Shown here piece by piece: positions 1 to 6,210 of a stretch of DNA of 12,153 nucleotides (position 1 is its first letter; every line of letters starts with the position of its first letter). Made by a program: the position numbers and the translations under genes. Under the pieces are notes generated by a model. The model was not told where the DNA came from. It saw nothing but the letters and a program-made list of their open reading frames with translations, and did not search any database. Source of the stretch: an uncultured Lysobacterales bacterium (GTDB lineage Bacteria; Pseudomonadota; Gammaproteobacteria; Xanthomonadales; SZUA-36). The DNA is taken from assembly GCA_937995275.1 (NCBI GenBank), contig CALKKN010000335.1:1-12153 (forward strand). Reading direction: 5' to 3'.

Positions 1-1
1 A

Positions 2-805
2 CGCCAGTGCAAATTCGATGTGGCCACCCTGCTTTGCGATGCAGAGAAGCCCGGCAGGTGCCTCAGCGCCGAGCAGCTGGCAGCTGTAAAGGTCATCTAT
101 GAAGGCCCCAAGGACTCGCAAGGCAATGCTCTCTATTATGGTTTTCCTTTCGGTGGTGGTACGGCACTTGGCGGCTGGGCACGCTGGTTGACGGGCGGTT
201 TGAAGTATCAGGCCGACCTGGATGAGTTTCAGGGCGGAGTAGATGCCGGCGAATTCCAGGCCCCCGTTGCGCCCAGCGCGTTCTATGGCTTCGGCAACGG
301 GATCATGAAGTATTTCATCTATAACGATCCCGAGTGGAGTTACGTCGGTTACGACTACGACAATCTGGCAAAGGATGCGGCCCGCGTCGCCGAGACTCTC
401 AATGCCACCGATCCGGACCTGTCGGCGTTTCGCGAGCGCGGCGGCAAGCTGATCATCTACTCCGGCTGGTCCGATGCGGCCGCTCCGGGAAGCGCGTTCG
501 TCGCCTACCACGAAGACGTCCTTGGGTTCGATGAAACCGCCACGGAGGATGTGCGGCTGTTCATGATGCCGGGCGTCGAGCATTGTTTTGGTGGCCCGGG
601 ACCCTCATGGGTCAATTTCCTGGATGAGATCGACCGCTGGGCGACAACGGGCGATGCGCCGAACCAGGTTATAGCCTACTGGCTCGACGAGAACATGCAG
701 CCGACCGGATCGCGGCCGGTTTGTGCATATCCTGCGGTCGCGCAGTACGACGGGGAAGGCGACACGCGGGATGCGTCGAACTTTAGCTGCCCGGGAGGCG
801 ACTAA
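2..805 (+). CDS. tannase/feruloyl esterase family protein, C-terminal part
   Basis: Carboxy-terminal portion of a tannase/feruloyl esterase-family alpha/beta hydrolase. These are usually exported enzymes that cleave ester bonds of gallate- or ferulate-type plant phenolics. The frame is open from base 2 and reads Q-C-K-F-D-V-A-T-L before a GTG at 20, which matches the family interior, so the true start and the catalytic Ser lie outside the window. Counting from that GTG, SGWSDAAAPG (148-157) carries the probable catalytic Asp152. PGVEHCFGG (184-192) carries the probable catalytic His188 next to Cys189, the Cys that in this family bridges to a Cys beside the nucleophile. Cys6 and Cys14 are conserved-looking too. 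The TAA stop is followed by hairpins. Family assignment is firm; the substrate is not known, since many homologues are uncharacterised. Confidence 0.88.
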   Translation, partial: RQCKFDVATLLCDAEKPGRCLSAEQLAAVKVIYEGPKDSQGNALYYGFPFGGGTALGGWARWLTGGLKYQADLDEFQGGVDAGEFQAPVAPSAFYGFGNGIMKYFIYNDPEWSYVGYDYDNLAKDAARVAETLNATDPDLSAFRERGGKLIIYSGWSDAAAPGSAFVAYHEDVLGFDETATEDVRLFMMPGVEHCFGGPGPSWVNFLDEIDRWATTGDAPNQVIAYWLDENMQPTGSRPVCAYPAVAQYDGEGDTRDASNFSCPGGD

Positions 806-1150
806 CGATTAAACGTCGCTGCAAAAACTTTGCATAAAGCAGGCGACGACTACCTCCATAGAGCGGAGGCAGAATCAGTCTATCCCTCCGCGCTAATGAT
901 TCGCGCCATCAACTGCCCCAGCAACCCGGCTGGGGCATTCTATGGCATGTCCGCTTTTGGCCCGGGAGCGGTCCTCAGCGCCTGCCGAATCCACCTCTGA
1001 TTCACTTCCGCTTACCGTCAGAAAACGGTCGTTAGTGTCTCGGACTGGCTGAAGGCAGCGAACGACCCTCAACGGAACTCGGCGCGTGGAATCAGGTTCT
1101 GTGCGCGGTCGACCATCCGCGGGTTGTTGTGCCAGGACACAGAACGAAAA
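806..1150. other. intergenic region with hairpins, no gene seen
   Basis: No convincing coding frame on either strand. It contains several inverted repeats. CGTCGC (814-819) pairs with GCGACG (843-848). GCGGAGG (863-869) pairs with CCTCCGC (885-891). A terminator-like stem lies at 914-937. GGTCGTT (1027-1033) pairs with AACGACC (1061-1067). The series of short palindromes suggests the 3' untranslated region of the esterase gene plus decayed intergenic repeat material. No promoter could be assigned with confidence. Confidence 0.5.
914..937 (+). terminator. candidate terminator after the esterase gene
   Basis: Perfect 8-bp inverted repeat TGCCCCAG / CTGGGGCA with an 8-base loop, about 110 bases after the esterase stop. 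The following bases (TTCTATGG) make only a weak U-tract, so it may be a weak terminator or a processing or stability hairpin. Confidence 0.45.
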
Positions 1151-1185
1151 AGGCGCCCCGCGAACAGATGGCTCGCGAGGCGCCT
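1141..1185 (-). terminator. Rho-independent terminator of the 1237-1710 gene
   Basis: Arms AGGCGCCCCGCGA (1151-1163) and TCGCGAGGCGCCT (1173-1185) form a 13-position stem with one mismatch and a 9-base loop. Read on the minus strand, the stem is followed directly by TTTTCGTTCT. It lies about 50 bases beyond the TAG stop of the minus-strand gene, as expected for its intrinsic terminator. Confidence 0.85.
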
Positions 1186-1236
1186 ACAGCATTTGAATAA
1201 CGTTTGTCGCGGGGTGTTCCCCACTCGCGCTGGACT

Positions 1237-1710
1237 CTATTTGACGGTGATCTCGCGAAGCAAATAGTTGCCCTGGATTCTTCGGATCTTGTTGTACAGT
1301 TCCAGGACGGTTTCGTTGCCTTTGTCGAGGTTGGCTTGACCGTATGCCTCGAGAAATTTCTCGTAGCGTTCGCGGTTAGGCGCGATATCATCGGTTCCTT
1401 CCATTTCAATCACCAGAACTAGATCAAAATCGTCGGCAGAACCGAACTGGTTCGAATATATAGCGTAGTCTTTGATCTGCCCGAGTTCCTTGGCGACCTC
1501 ATTGGCGGCAATCCAGGTGGATTTCAGCCCCTCAAGGTAAATTCCCATCGTACCCGGATCCAGATCGACATGCGTCACGATCCACACGCTGTCTGACGCT
1601 TCGTAATCTTTCCAGGGCTGCAATTGCGCCGAGGCCGAACTGGCAAACATGGCCAATGCCATTGTTAGAGCGAACATTGCCGCAGCACACTTCATGCGTG
1701 ATACTCTCAT
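1237..1710 (-). CDS. small exported protein of unknown function
   Basis: About 157 residues. The N-terminus is a clear Sec signal peptide: basic start (MRVSRMK), an Ala/Met/Leu/Phe-rich core, and an A-S-A cleavage motif before QLQPW. The mature part is about 130 residues. It starts with a beta-strand pattern (SVWIVTHVDLDPG), then an amphipathic helix (YLEGLKSTWIAANEVAKELG), then more strand and helix (YAIYSNQF, DLVLVIEME, RERYEKFLEAYG). This order is like dimeric alpha-beta-barrel (ferredoxin-like) proteins, but that is inference and no named family is recognised. Tandem ATGs occur at 1713 and 1710. AGGAG is only 3 bases from the first and 6 from the second, so the second is preferred. It is monocistronic, with a strong terminator downstream. 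The upstream palindrome at 1762-1787 is a possible regulatory site. Confidence 0.8.
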   Translation of the reverse strand: MRVSRMKCAAAMFALTMALAMFASSASAQLQPWKDYEASDSVWIVTHVDLDPGTMGIYLEGLKSTWIAANEVAKELGQIKDYAIYSNQFGSADDFDLVLVIEMEGTDDIAPNRERYEKFLEAYGQANLDKGNETVLELYNKIRRIQGNYLLREITVK

Positions 1711-1735
1711 CATAGTCTCCTCTGGTTATTCCCCC

Positions 1736-1748
1736 CGGCAGTATGCCG
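1736..1748 (-). repeat. small hairpin in the leader of the exported-protein gene
   Basis: CGGCA (1736-1740) and TGCCG (1744-1748) form a 5-bp stem with a 3-base loop, ending about 15 bases upstream of the AGGAG Shine-Dalgarno of the 1237-1710 gene. It could influence mRNA stability or ribosome loading. It is short enough to be chance. Confidence 0.35.
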
Positions 1749-1761
1749 TGGGTAATCGAAA

Positions 1762-1787
1762 TTCTAGACTCTGAATAGAGTCTAGAA
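1762..1787. promoter_or_regulatory. perfect palindrome, candidate operator
   Basis: Arms TTCTAGACTCT (1762-1772) and AGAGTCTAGAA (1777-1787) are perfectly complementary over 11 bp, with a GAAT spacer. It is AT-richer than its surroundings and sits about 50-75 bases upstream of the ATG of the minus-strand exported-protein gene. On the minus strand the downstream arm contains TAGAAT, a 5/6 match to a sigma70 -10 hexamer, but no good -35 is visible. There is no U-tract on either side, which argues against a terminator and for a dimeric regulator site or an mRNA hairpin. Confidence 0.5.
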
Positions 1788-1831
1788 CGAATACTACCCG
1801 AAAAGTCTGCACTTGGCCGAACCCGGAGATA

Positions 1832-1862
1832 AACTCCCCTGAGAATCATATCCAGGGGAGTT
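1832..1862. repeat. 10-bp inverted repeat near the IS110 relic
   Basis: AACTCCCCTG (1832-1841) and CAGGGGAGTT (1853-1862) are perfectly complementary with an 11-base loop. It lies between the minus-strand exported-protein gene and the IS110 relic, with no U-tract on either strand. It may be a leader hairpin, a second operator-like site, or part of the non-coding left end of the decayed element. Confidence 0.45.
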
Positions 1863-1995
1863 CCCTTATGCGCTCGACAGCGGAAGATTCCTCGAACAGC
1901 CTGCTGATAGCCGGTAACGACCCATGATAGTCTTTCCGTCCTGATTTCCGTGATACTGGACACAGCTGGCAGGTAGCTGTCAGTGAGAGCGGGGC

Positions 1996-2180
1996 ATGCA
2001 CTCCTTTACGGACGGCCAATATGCGGCTTACATCGGCATTGACTGGGCGGATGCCAAACACGATATCTGTCTGCATCCCGCGGACAGTGCGCCACGAGAG
2101 TTTACCTGTATCCCGCACCAGGTTGACGAGATCGAGCAATGGGCACTGTCACTACGCCAGCGTTTTGGTGGACCGGCCAG
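1996..2180 (+). pseudogene. IS110-family transposase, N-terminal relic
   Basis: From the ATG at 1996 the frame reads into YIGIDWADAKHDICL, the start of the RuvC-like DEDD domain of IS110-family transposases, with the first catalytic Asp in GIDW. HQVDEIEQW and LRQRFGGPA also fit the family. After about residue 62 the similarity is lost in all three frames by eye, and a stop follows at 2254-2256. Intact family members run past 300 residues, so this is a truncated relic without the rest of the catalytic domain or the C-terminal Ser-bearing domain. The break coincides with a minus-strand coding-like segment (2180-2300), which suggests deletion or recombination. Residual 5' non-coding end may persist upstream. 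The family call is good; the exact breakpoint is approximate. Confidence 0.72.
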
Positions 2181-2300
2181 GGTTGGTTGTACCTGGCCCT
2201 GGTTCAACGTCAGGTGGAGGGCGAACTGGTTCACCACTCCGACAGTGAGAATGTAATAGCCGGTTCCGTCTGGCGGTGTGACCGATACGATGTTGGACAT
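2180..2300 (-). pseudogene. possible coding fragment abutting the IS110 relic
   Basis: On the minus strand, from an ATG at 2300, the frame gives a protein-like stretch of about 40 residues containing TPPDGTGYYILTVGVVNQFALH and then LTLNQGQVQPT. It has alternating hydrophobic strands typical of a secreted beta-sandwich. It then runs into the antisense of the IS110 relic near 2180. No Shine-Dalgarno is visible and a TGA lies a short way upstream in frame, so it is not a complete gene. It may be the end of a gene cut by the insertion, or a chance open frame. Confidence 0.25.
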
Positions 2301-2434
2301 TACCGGGCAAGTGGGGCCGGTCGTCCCCGGGTGGCCTGACTCACACTCTGATCGACCAAAGTGTCATTCCCTGGACCTGTCGGCCACTCGAGGGCAACTG
2401 GCTGAGGTTCCGACCTATCGAAAACTGTATCAAC

Positions 2435-3088
2435 CTATTCTTTGACAATGACCTGGCTTATTCCTTCGGGTCCGCCAACCGGAAAATCGGGGATCAGCTC
2501 CCAGGGTATGGGCATCGGTGTAAACGTCGTGATGGTCTCGGTGCCCCTGAAGTGCAGGCCTTCGATATCCCCACCATGACCTTTGCCAACCTGCTTCAAC
2601 CTGCCGACCCACGTGCACAGCGAATCCGCACAGGTGACCGATCGCCGGCCACCCCATGTGCCGCTCCAATACACTTCCGGATTGATCAAATCCTCCGGAT
2701 CGCAGCGTTCAGACGGAACGATCATGAACGTTCCCCAGACCGGCCCCGTATAGTCCGAATCGAGGTTTCCATTGACTACAAACAAGCCGACGCCCGACAG
2801 ACGCAACTCCGGAGCACCTCCTGTGGTTTCGGCATATACGCAGCTGTAACCCACTGCGTTGCGAATGTGTATCCTGCCGCTTCCCGGGCAAACCGGCGTC
2901 ACCGGATCAATCCATTGGAATTCTCCGCCGGGGCATTCGAGCGTCCCCGAATATCCAAACGCGTCGGCGGGCCAGTCCTCATAAACCAGGACTTCGGTGC
3001 GCGTAACGCCCTGGCTGTCTTCCGCCTGAGCGAACTGCAGCAGGCCAAACAGGCCCACCGCGATGACCAACAAAATCTTCCCGTTCAT
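2435..3088 (-). CDS. exported Cys-rich protein of unknown function
   Basis: 217 residues from the ATG at 3088, which is preceded by AGGAGGAG at 6-base spacing; the longer open frame to 3205 is not needed. Signal peptide: MNGK, hydrophobic core LLVIAVGLFGLLQF, then AQA before EDSQG. The mature protein has six Cys (52, 67, 83, 129, 153, 158), consistent with periplasmic or extracellular disulfides. It is strand-rich, with YWSGTWGGRR (140-149), a GTW pattern seen in several small beta-barrels, but no family is recognised. The tail is Pro/Ile-rich (TPMPIPWELIPDFPVGG). It starts 28 bases after the stop of the upstream minus-strand gene (3117-3824), so the two are probably co-transcribed. No clear U-tract terminator follows it. 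Confidence 0.75.
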   Translation of the reverse strand: MNGKILLVIAVGLFGLLQFAQAEDSQGVTRTEVLVYEDWPADAFGYSGTLECPGGEFQWIDPVTPVCPGSGRIHIRNAVGYSCVYAETTGGAPELRLSGVGLFVVNGNLDSDYTGPVWGTFMIVPSERCDPEDLINPEVYWSGTWGGRRSVTCADSLCTWVGRLKQVGKGHGGDIEGLHFRGTETITTFTPMPIPWELIPDFPVGGPEGISQVIVKE

Positions 3089-3116
3089 TACAACTCCTCC
3101 TTTGCGCAAGCGCATC

Positions 3117-3824
3117 TCACGAGAAATGTGCAATGACTCTCCAGCAGACTGTTGGATGACGAAAACGAGGCAAGGCCAGTCTTGGAAGTGAGTGGTGGTC
3201 GCCAAACGTCGTGAATCGGACGCCCTCGACCACCGTGTTGTGACTGCCCCAATACAATCCTTTGGTGCTTATCTGACCGGACTGTTCCTTGGCCCGGATG
3301 ACGAAATCGCGTCCTTGGGGCAATTCGTCCGCCGTGATACGCAGGTCCTTTTCCGCAGTGATATCCAAACCATCCCAGTCCAGCGAAAACGCACCGACAA
3401 TTACGTATGCGAGGTCGCCCATGGCAACGCCTTGAGCGTCATAAGCCCTGAACGCTGCCTCAAACTCAGGCCATCGGTCACGGAAGGACTGGGCCAGGCT
3501 CTCGGCAAACGGCGCGAGCACTGTCATCAGCAATTGGTGATCCTCGACCGTAAGATAATTGAAGCTGATCGCATACCGGCCATACCATTCCTTGAGCAGG
3601 CCCAATTCGACCAGTAGATTCAGATTTGCCTTCGAATCGCGCAGCGATCGCTCAATAAAATCGACGCTTCTGGGTTCGTCTGCGATGGCCTGCAGGAGCT
3701 TCGATACCTCAGGTATTTTCGCTACGGTTACGGGGTCGTCCAGGCCACTCAGGGCATTGTTGCCGGTAACGCCGATCTGGAGCTTGATGTCATCCGCGCA
3801 AACTTTCGGCCCGACGAGGATCAA
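3117..3824 (-). CDS. exported protein of unknown function, start codon uncertain
   Basis: The coordinates use the first legal start, a TTG at 3824. That start lies inside a signal peptide which continues upstream in frame to about 3866: KSKRIFVFAAAACLILVG then PKVCA before DDIKLQ. The codon that should be Met is ATA (3866-3864), with AGGAG just ahead, and no ATG/GTG/TTG occurs before an in-frame TAA at about 3902-3900. The gene may use a rare start, have lost its ATG, or contain a base error. The mature part has a winged-helix-like pattern (VDFIERSLRDSKANLNLLVELGLL then YGRYAISFNYLT), an amphipathic helical middle (LLMTVLAPFAESLAQSFRDRWPEFEAAF) and a strand-rich end (GLYWGSHNTVVEGVRFTTFGDHHSLP). 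No named family is recognised. The last about 15 residues may be frameshifted. It is followed at 28 bases by the exported Cys-rich gene. Confidence 0.65.
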   Translation of the reverse strand: MILVGPKVCADDIKLQIGVTGNNALSGLDDPVTVAKIPEVSKLLQAIADEPRSVDFIERSLRDSKANLNLLVELGLLKEWYGRYAISFNYLTVEDHQLLMTVLAPFAESLAQSFRDRWPEFEAAFRAYDAQGVAMGDLAYVIVGAFSLDWDGLDITAEKDLRITADELPQGRDFVIRAKEQSGQISTKGLYWGSHNTVVEGVRFTTFGDHHSLPRLALPRFRHPTVCWRVIAHFS

Positions 3825-3950
3825 ACAGGCCGCCGCAGCGAATACGAAAATGCGCTTGCTCTTTATGCTCCTATCGATGTCTTCCCTCGGTGAGGAACCT
3901 TAGCCAGATATGACTGATTATCGGCGCAAAGGGTTTAACGGAGTGTTGAG

Positions 3951-3977
3951 AGTCGCTTCCGATCCAAAGCAGCGACT
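3951..3977. repeat. 7-bp inverted repeat upstream of the methyltransferase
   Basis: AGTCGCT (3951-3957) and AGCGACT (3971-3977) are perfectly complementary with a 13-base loop, in the divergent gap between the minus-strand exported-protein gene and the plus-strand methyltransferase. It could be a regulator site for either gene or a chance stem. Confidence 0.3.
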
Positions 3978-3987
3978 GGATTCTGTC

Positions 3988-4016
3988 TTGCTCGTCGAGT
4001 GTTCCGGACTGATACT
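3988..4016 (+). promoter_or_regulatory. weak sigma70-like promoter for the methyltransferase
   Basis: TTGCTC (3988-3993), a 17-base gap and GATACT (4011-4016) match the -35 and -10 hexamers only partly (3/6 and 4/6). The spacing is ideal and the position about 35 bases before the ATG is sensible. No better candidate was found. Confidence 0.25.
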
Positions 4017-4051
4017 GGGCACCTCTTCGAGGTCAGCTGAAACTTCAACAG

Positions 4052-4834
4052 ATGAATAGCCAACCACCGAAATACCTGCAAGGCAATGTTGATGCCTGGC
4101 AGGAAAAGGCTGCCGGTTACGTTGCTCATGCCGAAGCGGCCTGGGCGAGCGAGCATCCCTTCTGGGGTATCTGGAGGATTCCCGAAAGTAGCGCCGGCTT
4201 GCTGCCCCCAGACATGTCAGGGATGGCTGCAATCGAATTGGGTTGCGGGACAGCATATGTATCGGCCTGGATGTGCCGGCGCGGTGCCAATGTCGTTGCA
4301 ATTGACCCAACGCCAGGTCAGTTGGCAACCGCAAGGCGAATGCAGAAAGCGCACCGGTTGGATTTTGGTATCGAACGCGGCTTTGCCGAGTCGCTTCCCT
4401 ACCCTGACGGCAGCTTCGATTTCGCGATATCGGAATACGGCGCAGCCTTGTGGGCTGATCCTTTTCGGTGGGTGCCGGAAGCGGCACGCATCCTGAAGTG
4501 CGGTGGTCAGTTGGTCTTTTTGACCAACTCGCCACTGGCCGTTATGTGCGAGCAGGATTTTGAATCGGACGGGCCGATGGGACCGGAACTTCTACGCCCC
4601 TACTTTGGCATGTACAAGATGAACTGGCCAGATTGCCCGGGCGAAACGGAATTCCACCTTACGCATGGGGATTGGATAGCGTTGCTTCGCGCCAACGGCT
4701 TTTCCATTGAGCGCTTGGTTGAGATAGAGCCCCCCCCCGAGGCGACAACCGACTTTGCTTGGGCAGATCCTGAGTGGGCCACGCAATGGCCAACCGAGGA
4801 AGTCTGGATTGTGAAGAAAAGGCAACAACGATAG
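4052..4834 (+). CDS. class I SAM-dependent methyltransferase
   Basis: 260 residues, a typical length for a stand-alone Methyltransf_11-type enzyme. It transfers the methyl group of S-adenosylmethionine to an unidentified, probably small-molecule, acceptor in the cytoplasm. SAM-binding motif I is IELGCGTAYVS (61-71). VVAIDPT (81-87) supplies the acidic residue Asp85 for the ribose hydroxyls. LPYPDGSFDFAIS (115-127) is the motif III/IV region, and ILKCGGQLVFL (147-157) is the post-motif strand, with Cys in place of the usual Pro before GG. The N-terminal cap (WQEKAAGYVAHAEAAWASEHPFWGIW) is likely to contribute to acceptor binding. No strong Shine-Dalgarno precedes the ATG at 4052. A run of nine C (4730-4738) encodes Pro227-229 and keeps the frame open. 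The gene stands alone, divergent from the exported-protein pair and convergent with glcF. Confidence 0.85.
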   Translation: MNSQPPKYLQGNVDAWQEKAAGYVAHAEAAWASEHPFWGIWRIPESSAGLLPPDMSGMAAIELGCGTAYVSAWMCRRGANVVAIDPTPGQLATARRMQKAHRLDFGIERGFAESLPYPDGSFDFAISEYGAALWADPFRWVPEAARILKCGGQLVFLTNSPLAVMCEQDFESDGPMGPELLRPYFGMYKMNWPDCPGETEFHLTHGDWIALLRANGFSIERLVEIEPPPEATTDFAWADPEWATQWPTEEVWIVKKRQQR

Positions 4835-4991
4835 GGGGCATTTCCCGGTGGGATCAACCACAGGGTTCCGCTACTGGCCCTTTGTGTTGAAAAACTCCCT
4901 TAGGTCGAATCAGGAACTCAGCTGAGGTGCCCTGTGAGGCGGAATGCGGACAGGAATTGAAGGCGAATTCGCGCAGATTCGTTGTCCGGAA
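4835..4991. other. convergent intergenic region
   Basis: Gap between the converging methyltransferase and glcF genes. It holds short palindromes (CTCAGCTGAG at 4917-4926, GCGAATTCGC at 4963-4972) and CCTGT/ACAGG arms (4931-4935, 4950-4954), but no stem with a U-tract on either strand. Termination here may be weak or Rho-dependent. Confidence 0.4.
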
Positions 4992-6197
4992 TCAGCGGTC
5001 GAGCAGTTCGACCCAGTGGCCGACCGGCCGGTCCGAAACGCCCGACAGCTGTATCTGGCAGCCGACGTTGGCCGTTGCGATGAGGTCGGGACCGGAGATG
5101 CTGAGCGCCTCGAGCTTGCGCGCCGCCAGCCGGCGGCTGAGCTCCGGCTGCAGTATTGAATAAGTGCCGGCGGATCCGCAGCACAGGTGGGGCTCCGATG
5201 TCTCCGCCAGGTCGAACCCGGTCCGCTGCAGAATGTCCTGGACCAGGCCGGGTTGGCGAAGGCCGTGGTAGAGCGTGCACGGCACGTGCACGGCGATCCG
5301 TTCCGTGGACGACGCGGCCAGCAGTTCCAGGTCTTCGGCCGCCACGACCTCGGCCAGATCCAGGGCCAGTTCGGAGATCTTCGCAGCCTTGCCCGCGTAA
5401 CCCGGATCGCTTGCCAGCAGCGGGCCGTATTCCTTCAGCATCAAGCCGCAGCCGGAGGCTGTGCTGACCACGGCTTCGGCCCCCAGCTCGATGGCCGGCC
5501 ACCAGGCGTCGATGTTGCGCCGCATGTGGTCCAGGGCCTCGTCGTGGGCCGACAAATGCTGGCTGATGGCGCCGCAGCAGCCGGCGCCGGGAACGGACTC
5601 CAGATGGATGCCGAGCCGGTCCAGCACCCGGATCGCCGCGGCGTTGGTCGCCGGCGTGGCCGCGGCCTGGGCGCAGGCGTCCAGCAGCAGCATGCGGCGC
5701 TCGTGACGCGGCGCCGGCAACCGGCCCGGGCGGCGGCGTTCCGGCAGCTTGGCCTTCAGCGCTGCGGGCAGGACCGGGCGGAACGCGTACCCGACCCCGG
5801 TCAACATGCCGAACAGGCGGCGGTTCGGGATTACCTTGCGCAGCAGCCAGCGCTGCAGGCGGGTCAGCCGCCGGCGCGGCACGCGCTGTTCGAGCAGGCC
5901 GCGGCCGATGTCGGCCAGCCGGCCATAGCGTACCCCGGAAGGGCAGGTAGTCTCGCAGCTGCGACAGGTCAGGCAGCGGTCCAGGTGCCGCTGGGTGCGC
6001 TCGCTGACCGGCCCGCCTTCCAGGACCTGCATCAGCAGGTGGATGCGGCCGCGGGGGCCGTCCCGCTCGTCCCCGAGCTCCAGGTAAGTCGGGCAGGTCG
6101 CAGTGCAAAAGCCGCAATGCACGCAGGCACGGATGAGGTCCTGCGCCTCCCGGGCGGCGGGCAGTTCGCGGTAACGTTGGTGCAATTCGACGTGCAT
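4992..6197 (-). CDS. glcF: glycolate oxidase iron-sulfur subunit GlcF
   Basis: 401 residues from the ATG at 6197, 13 bases beyond the glcE stop; the open frame to 6251 overlaps glcE. GlcF passes electrons from the flavin subunits of glycolate oxidase (glycolate to glyoxylate) towards the membrane quinone pool. Two [4Fe-4S] ferredoxin motifs are visible: C25-x2-C28-x2-C31-x3-C35-P (ACVHCGFCTATCP) and C75-x2-C78-x2-C81-x3-C85-P (CLTCRSCETTCP). Two CCG-domain repeats follow: GAGCCGA (205-210 region) with C250, and C307 plus LCCGSAG (338-344) with C380. This matches the usual GlcF order and length. All cluster and CCG cysteines are present, so the subunit looks functional. It is the last gene of glcDEF, translationally close to glcE. 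Confidence 0.93.
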   Translation of the reverse strand: MHVELHQRYRELPAAREAQDLIRACVHCGFCTATCPTYLELGDERDGPRGRIHLLMQVLEGGPVSERTQRHLDRCLTCRSCETTCPSGVRYGRLADIGRGLLEQRVPRRRLTRLQRWLLRKVIPNRRLFGMLTGVGYAFRPVLPAALKAKLPERRRPGRLPAPRHERRMLLLDACAQAAATPATNAAAIRVLDRLGIHLESVPGAGCCGAISQHLSAHDEALDHMRRNIDAWWPAIELGAEAVVSTASGCGLMLKEYGPLLASDPGYAGKAAKISELALDLAEVVAAEDLELLAASSTERIAVHVPCTLYHGLRQPGLVQDILQRTGFDLAETSEPHLCCGSAGTYSILQPELSRRLAARKLEALSISGPDLIATANVGCQIQLSGVSDRPVGHWVELLDR

Positions 6198-6210
6198 GCC
6201 CGGTACCGCC

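Noticed and set aside
4918..6117. 399-codon minus-strand frame overlapping glcF
   Set aside because: Out of frame with glcF and made almost entirely of Arg, Pro, Gly and Ala, a GC artefact.
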